Below are positions 8,028-15,441 of a DNA stretch of 64,000 nucleotides, piece by piece (position 1 is the stretch's first letter; each line of letters opens with the position of its first letter). The position numbers and the translations under genes are program-made. A model generated the notes under the pieces. The model saw only the letters and a list, made by a program, of their open reading frames with translations, was not told where the DNA came from and ran no database searches. The DNA comes from Dietzia sp. B32 (GTDB taxonomy: Bacteria > Actinomycetota > Actinomycetes > Mycobacteriales > Mycobacteriaceae): positions 1,860,001 to 1,924,000 of the forward strand of contig NZ_CP093845.1 of NCBI RefSeq assembly GCF_024732245.1. Direction: 5' to 3'.

Positions 8028-9839
8028 ATGACCCCCTCGCACCTGCTTTCCCGCGCCGACCTCGACTTCCTCCTGCACGACTGGCTCCGCGTGGCCGAAC
8101 TGTGCGACCGGGAGCGGTACGCGGAGCACTCGCGCGAGACGATCGACTCCGTGGTGGACCTGTCCGCCGAGCTGGCCGAGAAGTACTTCGCGCCCCACTT
8201 CCGCAAGGCCGACCTCACCGAGCCCCGGTTGGTCGGCGAGGAGGTGGAACTCATCCCCGAGATCGGCGAGGCGCTGGCGAAGTTCGCCGAGGCCGACCTC
8301 GTGGGCGCGGCGATGGACGAGCGGGTCGGCGGGATGCAGCTGCCCTACACCGCCTACCTGGCGTGCATGGCCTGGTTCTACGCCGCGAACATCTCCACCG
8401 CGGCCTACCCGCTGCTCACCACCGGCAACGCGAACCTGCTCATCGAACACGGCTCCGACGAGCAGATCGAGCGGTACGTCAAGCCGATGATCGAGGGCCG
8501 CTTCACCGGGACGATGTGCCTGTCCGAGCCGCAGGCCGGGTCCAACCTCGCCGACATCACCACCAGGGCCGAGCCGCAGCCCGACGGCACGTACCGACTG
8601 TTCGGACAGAAGATGTGGATCTCCGGCGGCGAGCACCAGATGGCCGAGAACATCGTGCACCTGGTCCTGGCGAAGGTCCCCGGGTCCCCCGCGGGCACCC
8701 GCGGCATCAGCCTGTTCGTGGTGCCGAAGTTCCTGGTCTCCGACGACGGCACGATCGGCGAGCGCAACGACATCGTCATCACCGGCCTCAACCACAAGAT
8801 GGGCTTCCGCGGCACGGTCAACACCATGCCCACGCTCGGCCAGGGCATGCACACGCCCGGCGGACGGGCGGGCGCAGTCGGGTACCTCGTCGGCGAGGAG
8901 AACACCGGCCTCAAGAAGATGTTCACCATGATGAACGAGGCCCGCCTCGGCGTGGGCCTCGGCGCGACCGCCATCGGCTACACCGGGTACCTCAAGTCGC
9001 TGGACTACGCCCGGAACCGGCCCCAGGGCCGGCAGGTCGGGGCGGACCCGTCGTCGCCACAGGTCATGCTCACCGGCCACGCGGACGTGCGCCGCATGCT
9101 GCTGGCGCAGAAATCGTACGTGGAGGGCGCCCTCGCCCTGGGGCTGTACTGCGCGCGACTGGTCGACGACGAGAAGACCGGATCCCCGGAGGAGTCGGCG
9201 GCCGCGAAGATGCTGCTCGACGTCCTCACCCCGATCGCCAAGTCGTGGCCCTCGCAGTGGTGCCTCAAGGCCAACGAGCTCGCGGTGCAGGTGCTCGGCG
9301 GGGCCGGGTACACCATCGACTACGACGTGGAACAGCACTACCGCGACAACCGTCTCAACCCGATCCACGAGGGCACGCACGGCATCCAGGGCCAGGACCT
9401 GCTGGGACGCAAGGTCATGGCCGGCGGCGGCGCCGGGCTGGCCGCGCTCACCGGACGCATCACTCAGGCGTGTGACCGGGCCGCCGCGGCGGGCGGGCCC
9501 GCCGCGGACATGGCCGCCGCACTACGTCCGCGTGTCACCCGCCTCATCGAGGTCACCACCATGCTCGCGGAGGTGGGCGCCACGGATCCGGTGGCGTTCC
9601 TCGCCGACGCGTCCGAATACCTCGAGGCCGCGGGGCACGTGGTGATCGCCTGGATCTGGGTCGAGCAGGTGATGGCACTGGGCGCGCGCACCGGTGACGA
9701 GGACGACGCCTTCGCCTCGGGCAAGCTCAAGACCGCGGAGTACTTCCTGCGCCGCGAACTGCCGATCGTGGACGCGAAGTTCGACCTGCTGGCCGCGGCG
9801 GACCGGACGACGCTGGACATGCGCGACCACTGGTTCTGA
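8028..9839 (+). CDS. Acyl-CoA dehydrogenase (FadE-like, large form)
   Basis: A 603-residue FAD-dependent acyl-CoA dehydrogenase. Family segments include MCLSEPQAGSNLADI and QKMWISGGEH in the flavin-binding middle domain, AVQVLGGAGY, and NPIHEGTHGIQGQDLLG near the C-terminal part, where the catalytic glutamate of many family members sits. At about 600 residues it belongs to the larger FadE5-like class with an extra C-terminal helical domain rather than the 380-residue type. It catalyses alpha-beta oxidation of acyl-CoA in beta-oxidation; chain-length preference is unknown. TACCCT seven bases before the ATG suggests a leaderless mRNA. Confidence 0.9.
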   Translation: MTPSHLLSRADLDFLLHDWLRVAELCDRERYAEHSRETIDSVVDLSAELAEKYFAPHFRKADLTEPRLVGEEVELIPEIGEALAKFAEADLVGAAMDERVGGMQLPYTAYLACMAWFYAANISTAAYPLLTTGNANLLIEHGSDEQIERYVKPMIEGRFTGTMCLSEPQAGSNLADITTRAEPQPDGTYRLFGQKMWISGGEHQMAENIVHLVLAKVPGSPAGTRGISLFVVPKFLVSDDGTIGERNDIVITGLNHKMGFRGTVNTMPTLGQGMHTPGGRAGAVGYLVGEENTGLKKMFTMMNEARLGVGLGATAIGYTGYLKSLDYARNRPQGRQVGADPSSPQVMLTGHADVRRMLLAQKSYVEGALALGLYCARLVDDEKTGSPEESAAAKMLLDVLTPIAKSWPSQWCLKANELAVQVLGGAGYTIDYDVEQHYRDNRLNPIHEGTHGIQGQDLLGRKVMAGGGAGLAALTGRITQACDRAAAAGGPAADMAAALRPRVTRLIEVTTMLAEVGATDPVAFLADASEYLEAAGHVVIAWIWVEQVMALGARTGDEDDAFASGKLKTAEYFLRRELPIVDAKFDLLAAADRTTLDMRDHWF

Positions 9840-9904
9840 CCCCGCGGCGGCCAGAACTCGCTGCGGCCCGGACGGGCAGCCCTCAAGGCCCGGGCCGCCA
9901 TACG

Positions 9905-9946
9905 ACGAGGCCCGGGCCGGCGCTCTCGCGTCGGCCCGGGCCTCGT
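9905..9946. terminator. Bidirectional hairpin terminator
   Basis: A perfect 15-bp stem (ACGAGGCCCGGGCCG and its complement) with a 12-base loop lies between the convergent acyl-CoA dehydrogenase and fasciclin genes. It is GC-rich with only scattered T residues after it, typical of actinobacterial terminators. Confidence 0.8.
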
Positions 9947-10011
9947 CTCGTCTCGTCGACCTCACCGGATGGGCGGGAGTTCAGGGCACCCGTCCGCGGC
10001 GATCGATCAGA

Positions 10012-10689
10012 TCACTCCTCGGGGATGAGGACCTGGTCGATGAGGTAGACGGTGGCGTTGGCGGTCTCGACGCCACCGCAGACCACGTTGGCACCGTTGA
10101 CCATGAGCTCGTCCCCGGAACCGGTCACGTCGACGTCAGCACCGTTGAGCGTGGTCTGCATCCCGGCGATCTCGTCGGGCGTGATCTGGCCCTCCACGAC
10201 GTGGTAGGTCAGGATGCCGGTGAGCAGGTCGGCGTCGGTCTTGAGCGCCTCCATGGTCGCGTCGTCGATCTGCGCGAACGCGTCATCGACGGGGGCGAAG
10301 ACGGTGTACTCGCCGTTGTTGAGGGTGTCGACGAGGTTGACGTCCGGGTTGACCCCGCCGGACACGGCGGCGGTGAGGGTCGTCAGGAGCGGGTTGTTGG
10401 AGGCGGCCGTGGCGACCGGCTCCATTGCCATGCCGTCGACCGAGCCCGGGCCCTCCGGGTTGGCCTCGGCGTAGTCCGCGCAACCGGGGCCGACGAGCAT
10501 GCCGGCCGGCTCGGCCGCCATGGACGAGGTCTCGGAGGAGGCGGTGGTGCTCATCATGGAGCTGGCGGTGCCCTCGGCGGTGGTCTCGGTGTCGCTTCCG
10601 TCATCGGTCGAGCAGCCGGCGAGGACGAGTCCGGAGACCGCGGCGGCTGCGGCGATCGAGGCGACGCGGCGGGAGATCGTGATGCCCAT
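10012..10689 (-). CDS. MPT83/MPT70-like fasciclin-domain lipoprotein
   Basis: A 225-residue surface protein with a signal peptide and lipobox LAGC near residue 25, a Ser/Thr-rich linker, and a FAS1 domain in the C-terminal two thirds ([46 protein letters not shown]). This is the architecture of mycobacterial MPT83 (lipoprotein) and MPT70, whose genes are transcribed by SigK. The ATG follows AAAGGA. Upstream on this strand are a 7-bp leader hairpin and a site resembling a SigK promoter; sigK-rskA lie about 2 kb away. The ligand is unknown; FAS1 domains usually mediate adhesion. Confidence 0.9.
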   Translation of the reverse strand: MGITISRRVASIAAAAAVSGLVLAGCSTDDGSDTETTAEGTASSMMSTTASSETSSMAAEPAGMLVGPGCADYAEANPEGPGSVDGMAMEPVATAASNNPLLTTLTAAVSGGVNPDVNLVDTLNNGEYTVFAPVDDAFAQIDDATMEALKTDADLLTGILTYHVVEGQITPDEIAGMQTTLNGADVDVTGSGDELMVNGANVVCGGVETANATVYLIDQVLIPEE

Positions 10690-10749
10690 TGTGCTGTCCT
10701 TTCGGTGGAGCCCCTGTGGTGTGGGGCTCTGTGCGGTGGGTCACCAGTG

Positions 10750-10776
10750 CTTCGCCGCACCCCGCGATCCGGATGG
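10750..10776 (-). promoter_or_regulatory. Candidate SigK promoter of the fasciclin gene
   Basis: On the minus strand CCATCC (-35, 10771-10776) is followed after 15 bases by GCGAAG (-10, 10750-10755). The SigK consensus known from mycobacteria is CCATCC, 16-17 bases, CCGAAT. This gives a leader of about 55 bases carrying a GAGCCCC/GGGGCTC hairpin just before the ribosome binding site. The -35 is perfect, the -10 has CGAA only, and the spacer is one base short. Confidence 0.5.
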
Positions 10777-10880
10777 GTCCGGCCCGGAATTTTTTTCGAG
10801 CCGCCGGCCGCAGCCGTCTGCCGCCGCCCGTCACGATGGCGTCTCGCGGGCACAGATACTGACCGTGCAGACCCGCCGGG

Positions 10881-10907
10881 CCGTCCGATCGGGCACCGGC
10901 TCCGAAT
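10881..10907 (+). promoter_or_regulatory. Candidate SigK promoter of the molybdopterin oxidoreductase-sigK-rskA genes
   Basis: CCGTCC (10881-10886), a 15-base spacer and a perfect CCGAAT (10902-10907) lie 7 bases before the GTG of the oxidoreductase gene, a leaderless geometry. It pairs with the similar N15 site on the other strand of the same intergenic region, implying that SigK drives both divergent units and its own downstream gene. Confidence 0.6.
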
Positions 10908-10914
10908 CAAGGAC

Positions 10915-12483
10915 GTGAACACTCCACAACCCCGATCCCGCCACGCGGCCAGAGCCGGAGCGGGCCTTCTCGCGACCGGTCTCGCCGTCGCGGTGGGTCA
11001 TGCCGTCGCCGGAGTCGTGGCCCCCGGGTCGTCACCGTTCCTCGCGGTGGCCGACTCTGTGGTCGACCGCGCGCCGGCGGCCGTGCGCGAGGTGACCATC
11101 GACGCCCTCGGCACCGCTGACAAGCCCGCGCTCATGGCCGGGCTGGCCGCGATCCTCGTCGTGACGGGCGTGGTGGTGGGCCTCGTCGAGCGCCGGGGGC
11201 GTCCCGCCGGCACGATCGTGCTCGTCCTCTTCGGACTCATCGGGACCGTCGCGGCGGTGTCCCGGCCGACAGCGGGACCGCTGTGGGCGCTCCCGACGGT
11301 GGCCGGCACCGTCGTCGCCGTCCTCGCGCTGCGGGCGATGATCGGCGCCCTGTTCCCCGCGGCGGATGAGGACGCCGCCCGGGGGACGGGGACGCGGCGT
11401 GACCCCGACCGCCGACGCTTCCTCATCCTGGCCGGGTCCGCCGCTGCCGTCATGGTGGCGGCCGGGACCACGGGGATCGCCCTGACCCGCCGCGCCGCCG
11501 AGGCGGTGGCCGAGCGGACAGGGCTTCGCCTCCCCCGTGTCCTCGCCCGCAACGCGGCACCGGCCGTCCCGCCGGGAGTCGCTCCGGACGTGCCCGGCGT
11601 GACCCCGTTCCTCACCGACAACGACGAGTTCTACCGGATCGACACCGCGCTGCGTGTCCCCTCGCTGAGCACCTCCGACTGGCGGCTGCGCATCCACGGG
11701 ATGGTGGAGCGCGAGATCGAGCTCGACTGGCAGTCGCTGGTCGAGCGCGAGGCCCGGGAGCGGATCGTCACCATGACCTGCGTATCCAACGAGGTCGGGG
11801 GCGACCTGGTCGGTACCGCGAGCTGGACCGGCTTCTCCATCGCTGACCTGCTGGCCGAGGCCGGGCCGCTGCCCGGGGCCGACATGCTGCTGTCGACGTC
11901 GGTCGACGGTTGGACCGCCGGCACCCCTCTGGACGCCCTGACCGACGGGCGTGACGCCCTGTTGGCGGTGGGGATGAACGGCGAACCGCTGCCCTTCGAA
12001 CACGGGTACCCGGTCCGGCAGGTCGTCCCCGGGCTCTACGGGTACGTCTCGGCGACCAAGTGGGTCGTGGACTGGGAGGTCACCCGCTTCGACCGGGCCA
12101 GTGCGTACTGGACGGATCGTGGCTGGGCCGAGAAGGGCCCGATCCGGACGGCCAGCCGCATCGACCGCCCCGCGCCCCTGGCCGAGTTGTCTCCCGGGCC
12201 GGTCGTGGTGGCGGGCACCGCGTGGGCACAGCGTCGTGGCGTCGAGCGGGTCGAGGTCCGGGTCGACGACGGCCCGTGGCGCGATGCCCGTCTGGCAGAG
12301 GAGTACTCGGCCGACACCTGGCGGATGTGGTCGTGGACCTGGGACGCCGAACCCGGCCTGCACACCCTCCACGTCCGGGCGACGGACTCGACCGGCCGGG
12401 TGCAGCCCGAGGAACGCCGGGCCCCCGTCCCGAGCGGCGCCACCGGATGGCACAGCCGGACGTTCCGGGTGGTGGCGGCATGA
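10915..12483 (+). CDS. Membrane-anchored molybdopterin-dependent oxidoreductase (sulfite-oxidase fold)
   Basis: A 522-residue protein. Four hydrophobic segments occupy about residues 10-140; a further one follows DRRRFLILAGSAAAVMVAAG, a Tat-like Arg-Arg anchor. The rest is an Oxidored_molyb domain (about 220-395) with VTMTCVSNEVGG, where Cys289 is the expected molybdenum ligand, and a C-terminal Mo-co dimerisation-like domain. The catalytic part should lie outside the membrane; substrate unknown. The GTG lies 7 bases after a SigK-type -10 and has no good Shine-Dalgarno sequence. Its stop lies within an ATGA that could also serve as an upstream start for sigK. Confidence 0.87.
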   Translation: MNTPQPRSRHAARAGAGLLATGLAVAVGHAVAGVVAPGSSPFLAVADSVVDRAPAAVREVTIDALGTADKPALMAGLAAILVVTGVVVGLVERRGRPAGTIVLVLFGLIGTVAAVSRPTAGPLWALPTVAGTVVAVLALRAMIGALFPAADEDAARGTGTRRDPDRRRFLILAGSAAAVMVAAGTTGIALTRRAAEAVAERTGLRLPRVLARNAAPAVPPGVAPDVPGVTPFLTDNDEFYRIDTALRVPSLSTSDWRLRIHGMVEREIELDWQSLVEREARERIVTMTCVSNEVGGDLVGTASWTGFSIADLLAEAGPLPGADMLLSTSVDGWTAGTPLDALTDGRDALLAVGMNGEPLPFEHGYPVRQVVPGLYGYVSATKWVVDWEVTRFDRASAYWTDRGWAEKGPIRTASRIDRPAPLAELSPGPVVVAGTAWAQRRGVERVEVRVDDGPWRDARLAEEYSADTWRMWSWTWDAEPGLHTLHVRATDSTGRVQPEERRAPVPSGATGWHSRTFRVVAA

Positions 12484-12557
12484 CCCTCATGGACCTCCGC
12501 AGACCGGGGACACGACCGTCACGCGACCCGGAGCTGATTGGCCCTAGACTGGTGACC

Positions 12558-13139
12558 GTGTCCGAGCCAGTTGCCCCGCCACTGACCGACCCGGGGCGCC
12601 TGCTCGAGCTCGCCGCTTCCGGCGACCTCCAGGCCTTCGGTCGCTTCTACGACCTCATGTCCCCGCGCGTCTACGGCCTGGCCCTGCGAGTCCTGCGGGA
12701 CCCGGGCTACGCCGAGGAGACCGTGCAGGAGGTCTTTCTCCAGGTCTGGAAGCAGGCATCCGACTACCGGCCCAGCCTCGGATCGGTGCAGTCCTGGGTG
12801 CTGACCATCACGCACCGTCGGGCGGTGGACCGGGTCCGTTCGGAGACCTCCGCCGCCCGGCGGGACGAGGTCGACGCCGCGGCGGACATCACCCAGTCCG
12901 GCGACATCGCGGAGCAGGTCACCGAACAGATCTCCCGCGACGAGAACGCCGCGGAGGTCCGCAGATGCCTGGGAACCCTCACGGACAACCAGCGCGAATC
13001 CATCGAGATGGCCTATTTCTCCGGCCAGACCTACCGCGAGGTCGCCGACCAGCTCGGCACCGCGCTACCCACCATCAAATCGCGAATACGCGACGGACTC
13101 CGTCGCCTGAAGAACTGCCTGGGAGGTGAGCTGTCATGA
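12558..13139 (+). CDS. sigK: ECF RNA polymerase sigma factor SigK
   Basis: A 193-residue ECF sigma factor. Region 2 has FGRFYDLMSPRVYGLALRVL and YAEETVQEVFLQVW; region 4 has LTDNQRESIEMAYFSGQTY followed by the helix-turn-helix LPTIKSRIRDGLRRL. Similarity to M. tuberculosis SigK, the convergent tms genes, the fasciclin gene and the following rskA support SigK rather than a generic ECF factor. GTG 12558 is preferred: TAGACT lies 7 bases upstream, and the length then matches the roughly 190 residues of the family. The alternative ATG at 12480 overlaps the upstream stop and would add 26 residues. Activity is expected to be held by RskA. Confidence 0.88.
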   Translation: MSEPVAPPLTDPGRLLELAASGDLQAFGRFYDLMSPRVYGLALRVLRDPGYAEETVQEVFLQVWKQASDYRPSLGSVQSWVLTITHRRAVDRVRSETSAARRDEVDAAADITQSGDIAEQVTEQISRDENAAEVRRCLGTLTDNQRESIEMAYFSGQTYREVADQLGTALPTIKSRIRDGLRRLKNCLGGELS

Positions 13140-13993
13140 GCACTCGACACCACGATCACCCGTCGACCGACGACAGCGTCCGTCCCGAGGACCTCGACCT
13201 CTATGCCCTGGACGCCCTGACCGAGCACGAGGCCGAGGCCGTCGAGATGGCGCTGGTTGCCGCGTCGCCCGAGGACAAGTCGTCGATGCTGGCGCACATC
13301 GCGTCGACGCGCGAGGTCGTGGCGGGCATCGTCGCCGACGCCGGTCTCGACACGGCGCCCCCGCCACATCTGCGGGAACGCGTCCTCGAGCTGGCCGCGG
13401 CCGACAGCCAGGAGGCCCCCACCCCGCCCACCGGCACCGGCGACGCCGACCGGGGTGAACCACGCGGGGGCGCCGACGTCGTGGACCTCAGCCGCGAGCG
13501 CGAGCGGAGGCGGCCCGGCCCGCTGTCGTTCCTGGCGGCCGCGGCGGCTGCCGTGGTGCTGGTCGCCGGTGGCGTGACCATCGGCCGCATCACCGACGGC
13601 GCGGGGGCCGAGAACTCGGTGCCCGTCGCGGCCCCGCCGTCCATGCCCGGCAAGGTCACCTCGCTGCTGGCGGCCGAAGACCTCGCTGTGGTCCGCGGCC
13701 AGGTCGGTGGGGCCGGTACCGCCACCGTCCTGGCGTCCAAGACGGCGGACATGGCGGTCATCTCGATGACCGATCTGCCCGAGCCGGCCACGGGACGCGC
13801 CTATCAGCTGTGGCTGATGGGTGACCACGAGCCCATCTCGGCGGGGACGATGGAGGCTGGCCAGGTCGGCCCGTCGCCCTCGGCGCAGATCGCCGGCATC
13901 CGGAACTCGGAGCAGATCGGCATCACCGAGGAGCCCGCGGGAGGATCGCCGGCGCCGACCGGGCAGGTCCTGCTGGCCCTCGACATCGACTGA
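13136..13993 (+). CDS. rskA: Anti-sigma-K factor RskA
   Basis: A 285-residue single-pass membrane protein coupled to sigK by an ATGA overlap. The cytoplasmic N-terminal part (about 1-125) begins with the anti-sigma phrase DLDLYALDALTEHEAEAVE; one membrane helix lies at about 129-150 (LSFLAAAAAAVVLVAGGV); the extracytoplasmic RskA domain follows, with GRAYQLWLMGDHEPISAGTM near the end. In mycobacteria RskA binds SigK and is released by regulated proteolysis. The signal is not evident from sequence. No zinc-binding HxxxCxxC motif is seen, as usual for RskA. Confidence 0.93.
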   Translation: MSTRHHDHPSTDDSVRPEDLDLYALDALTEHEAEAVEMALVAASPEDKSSMLAHIASTREVVAGIVADAGLDTAPPPHLRERVLELAAADSQEAPTPPTGTGDADRGEPRGGADVVDLSRERERRRPGPLSFLAAAAAAVVLVAGGVTIGRITDGAGAENSVPVAAPPSMPGKVTSLLAAEDLAVVRGQVGGAGTATVLASKTADMAVISMTDLPEPATGRAYQLWLMGDHEPISAGTMEAGQVGPSPSAQIAGIRNSEQIGITEEPAGGSPAPTGQVLLALDID

Positions 13994-14029
13994 TCCGGCG
14001 GTCCGGCTGCGCAGGCGATGCCCGCGCGG

Positions 14030-14116
14030 GCGTCCTGTCTCGTCGAGAAGAGCGTTTCGCACATCGCCACTCGGTGGATGCGGGCGAAACGGTCTTATCG
14101 ACGAGTGCGTCCTGTC
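14030..14116. repeat. Imperfect 22-bp inverted repeat flanked by 10-bp direct repeats
   Basis: Arms at 14039-14060 and 14084-14105 match at 20 of 22 positions (core GTTTCGC / GCGAAAC, ends CTCGTCGA / TCGACGAG). Immediately outside are identical direct repeats GCGTCCTGTC at 14030-14039 and 14107-14116. It lies between the convergent rskA and tmsB genes. It could be a terminator; the direct repeats also give it the appearance of a small non-autonomous mobile element with a target duplication, but no transposase ends were recognised. Confidence 0.7.
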
Positions 14117-14118
14117 GC

Positions 14119-15441
14119 TCAGGCCTGCCACCACGGCCGCAGCGGCACGTCCCAGGTCATGGTGTCGCCCAGCCGAACGGCGAGGATCTGGTGCAGCTGG
14201 ATCTTGTTGTGCTCGAACCCGTATTGGCAGGCACCCATGTACAGCCCCCACAGCTTGGCCATGGGTTCGCCGACCTCCTCGACCGCCTCGTCCCAGTGCT
14301 CGACCAGGTTGGCGCACCAATCCCGCAGGGTGAACGCGTAGTGCTGGCGCAGGTTCTCCTCGTGCACCACTTCGAAGCCGGCGTTCTCGGCCTCCAGGTG
14401 CACGGTCCCGGCACCGGCGAGCTCACCGTCGGGGAAGATGTACCGGTCGATGAACTGCCCGGCCTTGACCGTCCGGGAGTTGTCCGGGCGGGTGATGCAG
14501 TGGTTGAGCAGACGTCCGCCGGGCCTGAGGTAGCCGTGCAGCCGGGTGAAGTAGTCGTGGTAGTTCTTGCGCCCGATGTGCTCGGTGATGCCGATGGAGC
14601 TGATGGCGTCGAAGTCGCGTTCGGGCACGTCCCGGTAGTCCTGCAGGCGGATCTGCGCCAGGTCGCCTAGCCCGTCGGCCTCGATGGCGGCCTGCCCCCA
14701 CTCGACCTGTTCCTTGGACAGGGTCACGCCGATCACGCGCACGCCCCGCGCGGCCGCGTAGCGGACCATGCCACCCCAGCCACATCCCACGTCGAGGAGC
14801 CGGTCGCCAGCCTCGAGACCCAGCTTGTCGAACACCAGGCGGTACTTGTTCTCCTGCGCCGTCTCCAGCGAGGCCCCGGCGTCCGGATAGCAGGCGCACG
14901 TGTACGTCATCGACGGGCCGAGGATCCACCGGTAGAAGCGGTTCGACACGTCGTAGTGGTAGCTGACGACCTCGGAGTCCCGCTCCTTGGAATGCCGGCG
15001 CATCCCCGACACAACCCGCTTCCACGCCGGCTTGACCTCCATGGGCGGAGTGGGCAGGAACCTGACGTTCTCCGTGCCCACCGCACGGGCGATACGGGCG
15101 AGGGTCCGCACGTCGGGGGTGCGGGTCATGTGCTTGCGGAACACCTCGAGCGCGCCGAACACGTCGTGGGGCGCCCCGGGGTGCACGCCGTCCATGACGA
15201 GGTCACCCATGAGGTAGGCGCGCGCCAGTCCGAGGTCGCCGGGGGCGGTGACGAAGTACTGGAGCGCACGCTCACTGGTCAGGCGGAGGACCAGCGCACT
15301 GTCGGCGGGGCCGATCGAGGAACCGTCGTACGCCTCGATCCGCAGGGGCGGTTCACCGGTGGCGAAGGCGCCGATGATCTCGCCGATCGTCATCCTGTCC
15401 GCGCCCGCGGGTCCAGCGGTTCCTGTGCTCTTCGTGGTCAC
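14119..15441 (-). CDS. tmsB: SAM-dependent fatty-acid C10 methyltransferase (TmsB/BfaA/UfaA1-like)
   Basis: A 440-residue member of the cyclopropane-fatty-acid synthase family. The C-terminal two thirds hold the SAM-binding motif LLDVGCGWGGMVRYAA, then VTLSKEQVEWGQ, SIGITEHIG and RPGGRLLNHCI, as in UfaA1. In TmsB/BfaA enzymes the oleoyl double bond is methylated at C10 to a 10-methylene intermediate. Coupling by a GTGA overlap to a TmsA-type flavoprotein distinguishes it from ordinary cyclopropane synthases. The product, 10-methylstearic (tuberculostearic) acid, is a known lipid marker of this lineage. It is convergent with rskA, echoing the M. tuberculosis sigK-ufaA1 neighbourhood. Confidence 0.85.
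   Translation of the reverse strand: MTTKSTGTAGPAGADRMTIGEIIGAFATGEPPLRIEAYDGSSIGPADSALVLRLTSERALQYFVTAPGDLGLARAYLMGDLVMDGVHPGAPHDVFGALEVFRKHMTRTPDVRTLARIARAVGTENVRFLPTPPMEVKPAWKRVVSGMRRHSKERDSEVVSYHYDVSNRFYRWILGPSMTYTCACYPDAGASLETAQENKYRLVFDKLGLEAGDRLLDVGCGWGGMVRYAAARGVRVIGVTLSKEQVEWGQAAIEADGLGDLAQIRLQDYRDVPERDFDAISSIGITEHIGRKNYHDYFTRLHGYLRPGGRLLNHCITRPDNSRTVKAGQFIDRYIFPDGELAGAGTVHLEAENAGFEVVHEENLRQHYAFTLRDWCANLVEHWDEAVEEVGEPMAKLWGLYMGACQYGFEHNKIQLHQILAVRLGDTMTWDVPLRPWWQA

Noticed and set aside
4527-9380. A 1617-codon open frame on the minus strand.
   Set aside because: Only its last 167 codons (the DUF4112 gene) look like protein; the rest is antisense to the penicillin-binding protein, SDR and acyl-CoA dehydrogenase genes and is low-complexity Arg/Gly/His, the usual shadow of high-GC coding DNA.
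12480-12557. ATG 12480 as the start of sigK, overlapping the upstream stop as ATGA.
   Set aside because: It adds 26 residues absent from SigK relatives, and a -10-like TAGACT fits a leaderless start at GTG 12558. Still possible as an alternative.
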